From Pasteurella sp049941595 (GTDB lineage Bacteria > Pseudomonadota > Gammaproteobacteria > Enterobacterales > Pasteurellaceae): a DNA stretch of 64,000 bases. The notes below the pieces were generated by a model. That model saw only the letters and a list, made by a program, of their open reading frames with translations. It was not told the origin of the DNA and ran no database searches. This document shows, piece after piece, positions 15,664 to 25,112 of the stretch. Location: assembly GCA_049941595.1 (NCBI GenBank), contig JBNFNA010000004.1:62001-126000 (forward strand). Direction: 5' to 3'. The position numbers were made by a program, and so were the translations under genes. Each line of letters begins with the position of its first letter. Positions within the stretch are counted from its first letter, which is position 1.

Positions 15664-17265
15664 ATGCAACCTAATCGTCCTATTCGTCAAGCATTATTAA
15701 GTGTTTCTGATAAAGCAGGCATCGTTGAATTTGCTCAAGGCTTAGTTCAACGTGGTGTGAAATTACTTTCAACTGGTGGAACAGCAAAATTACTCGCTGA
15801 TAGCGGTTTACCTGTGACAGAAGTGTCTGATTATACAGGTTTCCCAGAAATGATGGATGGGCGTGTAAAAACTTTACATCCAAAAGTGCACGGCGGCATT
15901 TTAGGACGTCGTGGTACAGATGATGAAGTGATGAACCAACACGGTATCGAAGGGATCGATATGGTTGTGGTGAATTTATATCCCTTCGCCGCAACAGTAG
16001 CTAAACCAAACTGCACCTTGGAAGATGCTGTGGAAAACATTGATATCGGTGGTCCAACAATGGTGCGTTCTGCAGCGAAAAACCATAAAGATGTTGCGAT
16101 TGTGGTAAATAATAACGATTTTAATGCCATTCTTGCCGAAATGGATCAAAACCAAAACAGCCTAACTTTAGAAACACGTTTTGATCTTGCAATTAAAGCG
16201 TTTGAGCATACCGCTCAATACGACTCTATGATCGCAAACTATTTTGGTCAATTAGTCAAACCTTATTTTGTGGCTGACGAAGAAGATGCAGAAGCGAAGT
16301 GCGGTCAATTCCCACGTACTTTAAACTTAAACTTCATTCGTAAGCAAACAATGCGTTACGGTGAAAATGGTCACCAAAAAGCTGCATTTTATGTAGAAAA
16401 AGAAGTGAAAGAAGCTTCTGTTTCAACCGCAAAACAATTACAAGGTAAAGCCCTTTCTTATAACAATATCGCAGACACAGACGCAGCACTGGAATGCGTG
16501 AAAAGTTTCGATGAGCCCGCTTGTGTTATCGTAAAACACGCAAACCCTTGTGGCGTGGCGTTAGGTGCAGATATTTTAGAAGCCTATAATCGTGCTTATC
16601 AAACAGACTCAACTTCTGCATTCGGTGGCATTATTGCATTCAACCGTCAGTTAGACGCAACAACGGCACAAACCATTATTGATCGTCAATTCGTTGAAGT
16701 GATCATTGCACCAACAGTTGCAGCAGAAGCAAAAGAATTATTAAAAGCGAAGAAAAACGTGCGTGTACTTGAATGTGGTGAATGGGAGAACGCGGAACAA
16801 CGTTTAGATTTTAAACGTGTTAACGGTGGCTTGTTAGTTCAAGAAAGCGATTTAGGTATGGTTGATTTAGCAGACTTAAAAGTGGTGAGCAAACGTCAAC
16901 CAACAGAACAAGAATTAAAAGATTTATTATTCTGCTGGAAAGTCGCGAAATTTGTGAAATCCAATGCGATTGTGTATGCAAAAGATAACCAAACCATCGG
17001 TATCGGTGCGGGTCAAATGAGCCGTGTTTATTCAGCGAAAATCGCTGGTATCAAAGCACAAGATGAAGGCTTAGAAGTGGCTGGTTGCGTAATGGCATCT
17101 GATGCATTCTTCCCATTCCGCGATGGTATTGATGCAGCTGCTAAAGTCGGTATTCAATGTGTAATCCACCCAGGTGGTTCAATGCGTGATCAAGAAGTGA
17201 TTGATGCTGCAGATGAGCATAATATGGTGATGGTGTTGACGGGAATGCGTCATTTTAGACATTAA
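15664..17265 (+). CDS. purH: Bifunctional AICAR transformylase / IMP cyclohydrolase
   Basis: A 533-residue cytosolic enzyme for the last two steps of IMP synthesis. The N-terminal cyclohydrolase has SDKAGIVEFA, STGGTAKLL and MDGRVKTLHPK; the transformylase half has RYGENGHQKAAFY and the KHANPCGVALG motif, ending LTGMRHFRH. Length matches E. coli PurH (529). A PurR box overlaps its promoter. purD follows 78 bases later on the same strand. Confidence 0.97.
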   Translation: MQPNRPIRQALLSVSDKAGIVEFAQGLVQRGVKLLSTGGTAKLLADSGLPVTEVSDYTGFPEMMDGRVKTLHPKVHGGILGRRGTDDEVMNQHGIEGIDMVVVNLYPFAATVAKPNCTLEDAVENIDIGGPTMVRSAAKNHKDVAIVVNNNDFNAILAEMDQNQNSLTLETRFDLAIKAFEHTAQYDSMIANYFGQLVKPYFVADEEDAEAKCGQFPRTLNLNFIRKQTMRYGENGHQKAAFYVEKEVKEASVSTAKQLQGKALSYNNIADTDAALECVKSFDEPACVIVKHANPCGVALGADILEAYNRAYQTDSTSAFGGIIAFNRQLDATTAQTIIDRQFVEVIIAPTVAAEAKELLKAKKNVRVLECGEWENAEQRLDFKRVNGGLLVQESDLGMVDLADLKVVSKRQPTEQELKDLLFCWKVAKFVKSNAIVYAKDNQTIGIGAGQMSRVYSAKIAGIKAQDEGLEVAGCVMASDAFFPFRDGIDAAAKVGIQCVIHPGGSMRDQEVIDAADEHNMVMVLTGMRHFRH

Positions 17266-17343
17266 GATTTTATGTATTTATAAAAATCAAAATGTTTCAT
17301 TTTAAATAAGCGTATCAATTTCAAATAATACAGGAAAATCATT

Positions 17344-18627
17344 ATGAACATTCTCATCATCGGAAATGGCGGTCGTGAACACGCATTGGCTTGGAAAGTT
17401 GCGCAATCTCCATTAGCAGATAAAGTATTTGTCGCACCGGGTAATGCGGGAACTGCATTAGAAAATAAAGTTGAAAACGTTGCAATTTCTGCGACTGATG
17501 TCGAAAAATTAGTGGCGTTTGCACAAGAAAATCAAATAGGCTTAACCATTGTTGGACCAGAAGCACCATTAGTGATTGGTGTTGTTGATGCATTTCGTGC
17601 GGCGGGTTTGAAAATTTTCGGACCAACGAAATCAGCGGCACAATTAGAAGGTTCAAAAGCCTTTACTAAAGATTTCTTAGCTCGTCATAAAATCCCAACG
17701 GCAGAATATCAAAACTTTACTGAAGTTGAGCCAGCCCTTGCGTATTTACGTGAAAAAGGTGCACCAATCGTAGTAAAAGCAGATGGTTTAGCAGCAGGAA
17801 AAGGCGTAATCGTAGCGATGACTTTGGAAGAGGCAGAAGCAGCAGTGAAAGATATGCTTTCGGGCAATGCTTTTGGTGAAGCGGGTAGTCGTGTTGTTAT
17901 TGAAGAATTTTTAGACGGCGAAGAAGCCAGTTTCATCGTAATGGTGGACGGTAAAAACGTTGAACCAATGGCAACCAGTCAAGACCATAAACGTGTCGGT
18001 GAAAATGACACCGGTTTAAATACCGGTGGTATGGGTGCCTATTCGCCAGCACCAGTTGTCACTGCTGAAATTCACGATCGCATTATGCAAGAAGTGATTT
18101 ATCCAACGGTAAATGGAATGGCTACAGAAGGTAATGTGTACACTGGTTTCCTTTACGCTGGCTTGATGATTATGCCAAATGGCCAACCAAAAGTGATTGA
18201 GTTTAACTGTCGTTTCGGTGATCCTGAAACTCAACCAATTATGTTACGCTTAGAGTCTGATTTAGTTGAGCTTTGCCTTGCTGCTTGTGAAGGCAAATTA
18301 GATGAGAAAAAATCACAGTGGTGTGAGAAAGCGTCACTTGGGATTGTCCTTGCTGCCGAAGGTTATCCTGGCGATTACCGTAAATGTGATGAGATCACAG
18401 GCATTGAAAGTGCGGTCGAAAATCAAAAAGTTTTCTTAGCTGGCGTAGAAAATAAAGACGGTAAATTAGTCACCAATGGTGGACGTGTGGTTTGTGTTAC
18501 TGCTTTGGGCGATAGCGTTTATGATGCACAACAACAAGCATTGGCGTTAGCAGAAAAAGTGAAATGGACAGGTCGTTTCTATCGTCGCGACATTGGTTAT
18601 CGTGCGGTTGCAAGAGAACAACAATAA
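17344..18627 (+). CDS. purD: Phosphoribosylamine-glycine ligase
   Basis: A 427-residue ATP-grasp enzyme making glycinamide ribonucleotide from phosphoribosylamine, glycine and ATP. It begins MNILIIGNGGREHALAWK; the ATP-grasp core includes VVKADGLAAGKGV (about 141-153), GEEASFIVMVDG and FNCRFGDPETQ. Length matches E. coli PurD. The purH-purD order is the usual gammaproteobacterial one, so one PurR-controlled transcript is likely. Confidence 0.97.
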   Translation: MNILIIGNGGREHALAWKVAQSPLADKVFVAPGNAGTALENKVENVAISATDVEKLVAFAQENQIGLTIVGPEAPLVIGVVDAFRAAGLKIFGPTKSAAQLEGSKAFTKDFLARHKIPTAEYQNFTEVEPALAYLREKGAPIVVKADGLAAGKGVIVAMTLEEAEAAVKDMLSGNAFGEAGSRVVIEEFLDGEEASFIVMVDGKNVEPMATSQDHKRVGENDTGLNTGGMGAYSPAPVVTAEIHDRIMQEVIYPTVNGMATEGNVYTGFLYAGLMIMPNGQPKVIEFNCRFGDPETQPIMLRLESDLVELCLAACEGKLDEKKSQWCEKASLGIVLAAEGYPGDYRKCDEITGIESAVENQKVFLAGVENKDGKLVTNGGRVVCVTALGDSVYDAQQQALALAEKVKWTGRFYRRDIGYRAVAREQQ

Positions 18628-18776
18628 AGTGCGGTGTATTTTTCATCAATTTTATAAGATGAAATTTTTTCATTAAAAAAATGAAAAATTAACAGCCAAA
18701 TTTTAATTAAAAAATCCTGTGGAAACAGGTACACTAAACGAATTCACAATCATCTTTAGTTAAAGAGGAAATCATA

Positions 18777-20039
18777 ATGTTAAAAAGAAGTATGAACATC
18801 GCTGATTACGATCCGGTTTTATGGCAAGCAATTCAAGACGAAAATCGTCGTCAAGAAGAACATATCGAATTAATCGCATCTGAAAACTATGCAAGCCCAC
18901 GTGTAATGGAAGCGCAAGGTTCTCAATTCACTAATAAATACGCAGAAGGTTACCCAGGCAAACGTTATTATGGTGGTTGTGAGTATGCGGATATCGTTGA
19001 GCAATTAGCGATTGATCGTGCGAAAGAATTATTTGATGCAGACTATGTGAACGTACAACCTCACTCTGGTTCACAAGCAAATGCAGCTGTTTATGGTGCG
19101 CTATTACAGCCACACGACACTATTTTAGGGATGAGCCTTGCTCACGGCGGTCACTTAACGCACGGTGCGTCAGTGAGCTTCTCAGGTAAAATCTATAACG
19201 CAGTTCAATACGGTATCACTGCAGATGGTTTAATCGATTATGAAGATGTTCGCCAAAAAGCCTTAGAATGCAAACCAAAAATGATCGTAGCTGGTTTCTC
19301 TGCGTACTCTCAAGTGGTTGATTGGGCGAAAATGCGTGAAATCGCTGATGAAGTGGGTGCTTATCTTTTCGTTGATATGGCACACGTTGCGGGTCTTATC
19401 GCAGCTGGTGTTTACCCAAGCCCATTACCACACGCACACATCGTAACAACTACAACGCACAAAACATTAGGCGGTCCACGTGGTGGTTTAATTCTTTCCA
19501 ATGCGAAAGATGAAGATCTTTATAAAAAATTACAAAGCTCTGTATTCCCAGCAAACCAAGGTGGGCCATTAGTTCACGTAATCGCTGCAAAAGCAGTTTG
19601 CTTCAAAGAAGCGCTTGAGCCTGAATACAAAGTGTATCAACAACAAGTGGTGAAAAATGCTAAAGCGATGGTGGAAGTGTTCAAACAACGTGGTTATAAC
19701 GTGGTATCAAATGGTACTGAAAACCACTTATTCTTAGTAGATTTAGTGAGCCACGGTTTAACAGGTAAAGCAGCTGATGCAGCATTAGGTAGCGCAAACA
19801 TTACTGTTAACAAAAACGCAGTACCAAATGACCCACAAAAACCGTTTGTGACTTCAGGTATTCGTGTAGGTACACCATCAATCACACGTCGTGGCTTCAA
19901 AGAAGCAGAATCTGCTGAATTAGCAGGCTGGATGTGCGATGTGTTAGATGCAATGGGTAAAGATAACGAATCACAAGTGATTGCAGATACGAAAGAAAAA
20001 GTATTAGCAATTTGTAAACGTCTTCCGGTTTACGCATAA
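18777..20039 (+). CDS. glyA: Serine hydroxymethyltransferase
   Basis: A PLP enzyme of 420 residues interconverting serine and glycine and charging tetrahydrofolate with one-carbon units, which purine synthesis uses. The start MLKRSMNIADYDPVLW matches E. coli GlyA. Key motifs are LIASENYASP, YAEGYPGKRYYGG and the PLP lysine in TTTTHKTLGGPRGG (about residue 229). The gene has its own leader of about 150 bases and a strong terminator. Its place after purHD fits a shared one-carbon role, but I see no clear PurR box. Confidence 0.97.
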   Translation: MLKRSMNIADYDPVLWQAIQDENRRQEEHIELIASENYASPRVMEAQGSQFTNKYAEGYPGKRYYGGCEYADIVEQLAIDRAKELFDADYVNVQPHSGSQANAAVYGALLQPHDTILGMSLAHGGHLTHGASVSFSGKIYNAVQYGITADGLIDYEDVRQKALECKPKMIVAGFSAYSQVVDWAKMREIADEVGAYLFVDMAHVAGLIAAGVYPSPLPHAHIVTTTTHKTLGGPRGGLILSNAKDEDLYKKLQSSVFPANQGGPLVHVIAAKAVCFKEALEPEYKVYQQQVVKNAKAMVEVFKQRGYNVVSNGTENHLFLVDLVSHGLTGKAADAALGSANITVNKNAVPNDPQKPFVTSGIRVGTPSITRRGFKEAESAELAGWMCDVLDAMGKDNESQVIADTKEKVLAICKRLPVYA

Positions 20040-20064
20040 TCTAAAAGCCTATTCTTATCATTGT

Positions 20065-20094
20065 TACGGTGGCATTTGCCACCGTATTTTTTTT
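20065..20094 (+). terminator. glyA terminator
   Basis: TACGGTGGCA (20065-20074) and TGCCACCGTA (20077-20086) form a 10-bp stem with a two-base loop, followed by eight Ts. Confidence 0.85.
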
Positions 20095-20248
20095 GCGAAA
20101 CTTTTCTTATTTTGGCCGCACTTTCTTATTCTTGTCTATATGATTGCTTTCTCAGCAAGGTAGGTTATATTAATTGATGAGAATTTGGACTGTTTCTCAC
20201 TTAGCCTATCATTTCTAAATTGATCACAAGGGTAAAAGGAGAGTAGTT

Positions 20249-21055
20249 ATGAAGAAGATCATTGGTTTTTCTGGCGTCGTTTTAGGCTTATGTTATTCCA
20301 CTGCGAGCCTTGCTTTTGTTGAGAAAAATATCGAGGTTTATAGCCAAGGTATGAGCAAAAATGTACCTGTCACAGTGGTGCTGCCAGAAGGTTATTCTGC
20401 CGAGAAAAAATACAGCACTATTTATACATTGCACGGCTGGTCAGGTAATAATCGTAATTTCCCTGAAAAAACAAATTTAGGCGAGCTTGCGGATAAATAC
20501 AACGTGGTGTATGTGTCACCTGACGGGAACTACGACAGCTGGTATGTGGACAGTGAGCTGAAAAAAGAGTCTAAGTATCACAGTTTCATTGTGAAAGAAT
20601 TAGTGCCTTATATCGATCAACATTTTTCAACACATAATGTCAAAGAGCAACGTGCGATTACAGGCTTAAGTATGGGCGGTTTTGGCGCACTCTATATTGG
20701 GATTAAAAACCAAGATGTGTTTGGCAATATTGGCAGTATGAGTGGCGGCGTTGATCCTGAACAATTCCAACATAACTGGGGTATTAATGCGGTGATTGAT
20801 AAACATTGGGCGCAATATAATATTTTAGATTTAGCACCTCGTTTAATCTTTTCCAAAACGCACGTGATTATTGATTGTGGGGTAAATGATTTCTTTATTG
20901 AGTCGAATCGTGCGTTGCATAAAAAGCTGGTGGATCTTCAAGTTAAACATACTTACACCGAAAGACCGGGATCGCATTCTTGGGATTATTGGAAAGATTC
21001 TATTCGTCAACACACATTCTTCTTCAAACATAATTTTGAGCAAGCAATGAAATAA
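20249..21055 (+). CDS. Exported alpha/beta-hydrolase esterase (esterase D-like family)
   Basis: A 268-residue protein with a signal peptide (about residues 1-22, ending SLA) and an esterase-D-like fold. The nucleophile is S141 in GLSMGG; D214 (GVNDFF) and H243 (GSHSWDYW) complete a likely triad, and LHGW near 61 forms the oxyanion region. Similar exported enzymes hydrolyse short esters; the real substrate is unknown. AGGAG precedes the ATG. The gene is monocistronic and ends at a bidirectional hairpin shared with secF. It is not the cytosolic S-formylglutathione hydrolase, since it is exported and has no adhC neighbour. Confidence 0.8.
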   Translation: MKKIIGFSGVVLGLCYSTASLAFVEKNIEVYSQGMSKNVPVTVVLPEGYSAEKKYSTIYTLHGWSGNNRNFPEKTNLGELADKYNVVYVSPDGNYDSWYVDSELKKESKYHSFIVKELVPYIDQHFSTHNVKEQRAITGLSMGGFGALYIGIKNQDVFGNIGSMSGGVDPEQFQHNWGINAVIDKHWAQYNILDLAPRLIFSKTHVIIDCGVNDFFIESNRALHKKLVDLQVKHTYTERPGSHSWDYWKDSIRQHTFFFKHNFEQAMK

Positions 21056-21068
21056 CGATTGGTAAAAA

Positions 21069-21110
21069 CAAAGAGCGGTCAAAATTTTGAAAATGCTGAC
21101 CGCTCTTTTT
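21069..21110. terminator. Bidirectional terminator between the esterase gene and secF
   Basis: AAAGAGCGGTCA (21070-21081) pairs with TGACCGCTCTTT (21097-21108), with T-rich ends on both strands. It serves the converging esterase and secDF transcripts. Confidence 0.8.
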
Positions 21111-21125
21111 ATCTAATCTGACAGA

Positions 21126-22103
21126 TTAAGGTAAATCGTCAATATCATCTTTATCCACTTTTGGTGGAAGCATATGCTCGCGTTTTAAACCTAAGTCATA
21201 AGCTAATGCAATCGCTACGAAGATAGATGAATAAGTACCAAAACCGATACCAATCAATAATGCAACAGAGAAGCTGTGGATACTTGGACCACCAAACACT
21301 AACAATGACACTACAACGATTACAGTTGTCGCAGAGGTCATTAATGTTCTTGATAGAGTTTGTGAAAGCGATATATCAATAATGTTGATAACTTCAGTTC
21401 TTCTGATTTTACGCATATTTTCACGAACACGGTCAAACACAACGATACTATCGTTTAGTGAGTAACCCACAACGGTTAAGATCGCAGCCACGAAAGTTAA
21501 ATCAATCTCAATTTGGAATAACGAGAAAAGTCCAAGCGTGACGATGACGTCGTGCGCTAAAGAGGCAATCGCTCCTACTGCTAAACGCCATTCAAATCGT
21601 AAACCGATGTAAGCTAATAACATCAATAGGGTAGCTAATGTGGCATAGATAGCAGATTGAGTAAGCTCTTCCCCTACATTTGGACCCACGAATTCAATAC
21701 TGTGGACTATCACATTAGGATCGATGTTATTTGCCATCATTTGTTTTACATTATTACCTAAGTTTGCATCACTTACGGCTGCTGGCAAACGAATGATAAT
21801 ATCGCGTACGCTACCAGAGTTTTGAACGATAGCGCTTTGAATACCATTATTTTCTAAGGTTGAACGAACTTTATCTAACTCGGCTGGTTGTGAAAAGCTC
21901 ATATCAATTACGGTACCGCCAGTAAAGTCTAAGCCCCAGTTAAAACCTTTGCTATATACAAAGAAAAGTGACAACAATATAGCGAATACCGAAACCGCAT
22001 AACCCCAAGTGCGGGCTTTCATAAATCGAATTAGGCGATAAGGCAGTTTTACCTCAACATTTTCATTGGTCGCCGATTCATTTTTCTTTTCAAATAAACT
22101 CAC
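21126..22103 (-). CDS. secF: Protein translocase subunit SecF
   Basis: An inner-membrane protein of 325 residues that, with SecD, uses the proton gradient to help preproteins through SecYEG. It has six expected membrane segments, the first followed by GFNWGLDFTGGTVIDM, and the periplasmic P1 domain; the late TM cluster contains YSLNDSIVVFDRVREN. The GTG at 22103 is preferred (GAGG ribosome site 5 bases upstream, 10-base gap after secD) over an upstream frame start at 22145 that overlaps secD and lacks such a site. Confidence 0.95.
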   Translation of the reverse strand: MSLFEKKNESATNENVEVKLPYRLIRFMKARTWGYAVSVFAILLSLFFVYSKGFNWGLDFTGGTVIDMSFSQPAELDKVRSTLENNGIQSAIVQNSGSVRDIIIRLPAAVSDANLGNNVKQMMANNIDPNVIVHSIEFVGPNVGEELTQSAIYATLATLLMLLAYIGLRFEWRLAVGAIASLAHDVIVTLGLFSLFQIEIDLTFVAAILTVVGYSLNDSIVVFDRVRENMRKIRRTEVINIIDISLSQTLSRTLMTSATTVIVVVSLLVFGGPSIHSFSVALLIGIGFGTYSSIFVAIALAYDLGLKREHMLPPKVDKDDIDDLP

Positions 22104-22113
22104 AATATCCTCA

Positions 22114-23964
22114 CTAAATCGATAGTTTGTTGATACGTTTACCACCGTATAAGAAGTTTACGATAGCGCGAGTACCGACAATTGCAGTAAACATAGAGAT
22201 TGCAACCCCTAGTGCAAGGGTAATTGCAAAGCCTTTAACAGGACCTGCACCAACAGCATAAAGAATAATTGCTGTGAGGATCGTGGTTAAGTTTGCATCA
22301 AAAATACTGGTGAATGCGCCAGAATAGCCTTCGTGAATAGCTTGTTGTACAGGACGGCCGTTGCGAATTTCTTCTTTTATCCGCTCAAATATCAGTACGT
22401 TGGCGTCAATAGACATACCGACTGAAAGTACGATACCGGCAATACCTGGCATTGAAAGTGTTGCACCTGGTAAAAGTGACATTAAGCCAACAACTAAGAT
22501 AATGTTTGCGATAAGTGCCACGTTCGCAATCATACCGAATTTACGATAGTAGAATGCTACGAAAATCACCACAGCAACTAAGCCCCAGAAACTAGCTTCA
22601 AGACCTTGACGTACGTTTTCCGCACCAAGAGAAGGGCCGATTGTACGTTCTTCTACAATTTGGATTGGAGCAATCAATGCTCCTGAACGTAATAACACTG
22701 CAAGATTTAATGCTTCCGCAGGGCTATCAATACCCGTGATTTGGAATTGGCTACCAAAACGACCTTGAATTGTCGCAACGTTGATGACTTCTTCGTGTTT
22801 TTCTAGGATTGATTTCCCGTTTTCATCTTTTTTACCGCTGTCTTTATATTCCACATATAAAGTTGCCATTGGTTTTTTCAGATTTAAACGAGTGGTTTGT
22901 GACATAATCTCGCCACCTTCACTGTCCAAGGTTACACTTACTTGTGGGCGTGAGGTTTGTTGGTCAAGACCAGAACTTGCGTTAGTGATGTGCTCACCAC
23001 CTAATACGGCACGTTTGTAAAGCACAATTGGGCGACCATTGCGATCAAGTTTTACTTCAGAGTCTGCAGGGATAAATCCACGTGATGCAGAATCTAAGTT
23101 TACATTCTCATTCACTAAGCGGAATTCTAAAGTCGCTGTCGCTCCAAGAATTTCTTTCGCACGCGCTGTGTCTTGCACACCTGGTAATTCGACTACAATG
23201 CGTTCAGCACCTTGACGCTGAATAACAGCTTCAGAAACACCTAATTCAGATACACGTTTACGCAAAATTGTTAAGTTTTGCTCAATTGCACTTTCACGCG
23301 CTTCATTTAAGGCATTGTCTGATAACGCTAGTGAAATGGTGTTGTTAGAAATTGTTGTAATATTCAAATCTTGATGTTGTTTGCGTAAGAAACGCTGTGC
23401 ACCATCAAGTTGCTCTGGTTTGAGTAACGTGATTTGTGTACTGAAGCCTTCTGCTGATTTAATCGACGTATATTGATATTTTTCTTTACGCAATTGGGTA
23501 CGTAAGGTGTCTTGTAATTGTTCTTGACGTTTGTTTAACGCAGAATTCATATCGATTTCCATCAGGAAACGAACACCACCACGTAAGTCTAAGCCCCATT
23601 TCATTGGATAAGCACCAATTGATGTCAACCATTTTGGCGTTGCTGGAGCAAGGTTAAGTGCCACAGAATAACCATTTCCTAAATTTTCTGAGAGTTTATC
23701 TTTTGCGAGGAGCTGATCGTCTGTGTTATTAAAACGGGCTAAGATTGAGCCGTTTTCTAAAATAATAGACTTGGTTTCTAATTGATTTTGTTTCAACAAG
23801 GTTTGCACATTGCTAAAAACTTCCGCATTGGCTTCTTGGCCACGGGTTCCTGAAATTTGAACGGCTGGATCTTCACCGTAGAGATTTGGAAGCGAATATA
23901 AAACACCAACGATAATGGTGAGAATCACTAAAATATTCTTCCAAAGAGGGTAACGGTTTAGCAT
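22114..23964 (-). CDS. secD: Protein translocase subunit SecD
   Basis: A 616-residue inner-membrane partner of SecF, almost the length of E. coli SecD. The start MLNRYPLWKNILVILTII is the family start, which rules out the 34-codon upstream extension. The large periplasmic P1 domain holds GLDLRGGVRFLMEIDM; the C-terminal membrane half has DANVLIFERIKEEIRNGR and LNLAVLLRSGAL. Order yajC-secD-secF is conserved, but the usual upstream tgt is 24.7 kb away here. Confidence 0.96.
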   Translation of the reverse strand: MLNRYPLWKNILVILTIIVGVLYSLPNLYGEDPAVQISGTRGQEANAEVFSNVQTLLKQNQLETKSIILENGSILARFNNTDDQLLAKDKLSENLGNGYSVALNLAPATPKWLTSIGAYPMKWGLDLRGGVRFLMEIDMNSALNKRQEQLQDTLRTQLRKEKYQYTSIKSAEGFSTQITLLKPEQLDGAQRFLRKQHQDLNITTISNNTISLALSDNALNEARESAIEQNLTILRKRVSELGVSEAVIQRQGAERIVVELPGVQDTARAKEILGATATLEFRLVNENVNLDSASRGFIPADSEVKLDRNGRPIVLYKRAVLGGEHITNASSGLDQQTSRPQVSVTLDSEGGEIMSQTTRLNLKKPMATLYVEYKDSGKKDENGKSILEKHEEVINVATIQGRFGSQFQITGIDSPAEALNLAVLLRSGALIAPIQIVEERTIGPSLGAENVRQGLEASFWGLVAVVIFVAFYYRKFGMIANVALIANIILVVGLMSLLPGATLSMPGIAGIVLSVGMSIDANVLIFERIKEEIRNGRPVQQAIHEGYSGAFTSIFDANLTTILTAIILYAVGAGPVKGFAITLALGVAISMFTAIVGTRAIVNFLYGGKRINKLSI

Positions 23965-24148
23965 AGTTTTCCCTTTAGATATATGGTTTGTTGACAATTC
24001 AAAAAAACAGTTGCGTTGTTCTTCTAAACAGTTGAACAACGCAAAATTTGAGAGGTCCGAAGACAACTAAATATACTGATTTGGTATGTTTCACTGGTTG
24101 ATAAAGTTAATCATCAATAAGTGATTGAATTGTCACAGACCTTAAAAA

Positions 24149-24439
24149 TTAAGATTTTAATGAACCTTTCGGTAAAATCGCAACAACATAGTTACGGTTA
24201 ATAGTAACTTCTGTTGCATCATTTAATGCGATAACGATGCTGTCATCTGTCACTTTTGTGATACGACCGATTAAGCCGCCAGCAGTTAATACTTCAGTAC
24301 CTTTTGCTAATTCAGACATTAATTTTTTGTGTTCTTTATTACGTTTTGCTTGCGGACGATAAATCATAAAATAAAAGATCAATCCGAATAAGACGAAAAT
24401 AAACAACATTGACATTGGGCTACCTTGTTGAGCTTCCAT
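24149..24439 (-). CDS. yajC: SecDF-associated protein YajC
   Basis: A 96-residue membrane protein of the SecDF-YajC complex. One N-terminal membrane helix (about 9-28) is followed by YRPQAKRNKEHKKLM and a small cytosolic barrel domain with LTAGGLIGRITKV. First gene of the operon on the minus strand. In E. coli tgt precedes it directly; here the upstream side borders the hydrogenase island. Confidence 0.95.
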   Translation of the reverse strand: MEAQQGSPMSMLFIFVLFGLIFYFMIYRPQAKRNKEHKKLMSELAKGTEVLTAGGLIGRITKVTDDSIVIALNDATEVTINRNYVVAILPKGSLKS

Positions 24440-24770
24440 TTGCTATTTCCCTTTTTAAATGTAGTAAAAGTTAAAATACGACGGCTTGTTGACTATCTAT
24501 TTTGAGCGGATAACTTTCAAAAAAGTAACCGCACTTAATAATCAACAAGCCTTGAAACTTGACGAAAAAATCGCTTGTTAAAAATACCATAAAATCCAAT
24601 GAAGTGAAAGAAATTGGGACTATTTTTACAGGGATAAGTGCGGTTAATTTCTGTTTTATATTAAAATATCTACTTGCTATGATGACAGACTAGAATATCT
24701 TTTATCATTTCTAGATTGGCTTAATAGTAGCGCTGATCATTTTGTTACCGCAGATAAAAAAGGAATTACT
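24440..24770. other. yajC/hypA divergent intergenic region with a long imperfect hairpin
   Basis: GGCTTGTTGA (24483-24492) and TCAACAAGCC (24542-24551) enclose partly complementary inner arms that include an inverted uptake signal, giving an imperfect stem of about 30 bases in the yajC leader. A shorter inverted repeat (CTAGAA...TTCTAG) lies near 24692-24716 upstream of hypA. Promoters for both genes must be here, but I cannot place them confidently. Confidence 0.5.
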
Positions 24771-25112
24771 ATGCACGAGATGTCACTTTGCCAAAATATG
24801 ATGCAAATTATTGAAAAAGAGTGTGCCAAAAATCAGGTAAAACAAGTGACGGATTTATGGCTGGAATTAGGCGTATTATCTTGCGTTGAGAAATCCTCAT
24901 TGGCGTTTTGCTTTGAAATTATGTGCCGTGGGACTGTGGCTGAAAATTGTCGTTTACACTTTATTGATGTGCCTGCAAGTGCGTGGTGCTGGCAATGTGA
25001 AAAGGTGGTTGAGGTTGCTATTGGGCAAGCGGTTTGCCCAACGTGTGGAAGCACACATTTACAAGTGCAACAAGGAAATGAACTTCGTATTAAAGAGATT
25101 GCGGTGAAATAG
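24771..25112 (+). CDS. hypA: Hydrogenase nickel-insertion protein HypA
   Basis: A 113-residue metallochaperone that with HypB delivers Ni2+ to the hydrogenase large subunit HyfG. The N-terminal Met1-His2 binds nickel, and C73, C76, C89 and C92 (CWQC...CPTC) form the zinc site. It stands apart from hypBDE, at the left edge of the island, and is transcribed toward nikO. Its last 23 bases overlap the end of nikO on the opposite strand. AAAGGA precedes the ATG. Confidence 0.95.
   Translation: MHEMSLCQNMMQIIEKECAKNQVKQVTDLWLELGVLSCVEKSSLAFCFEIMCRGTVAENCRLHFIDVPASAWCWQCEKVVEVAIGQAVCPTCGSTHLQVQQGNELRIKEIAVK

Noticed and set aside
20249..21055. S-formylglutathione hydrolase (fghA)
   Set aside because: It has a cleavable signal peptide and no adhC neighbour, so an exported esterase is more likely.
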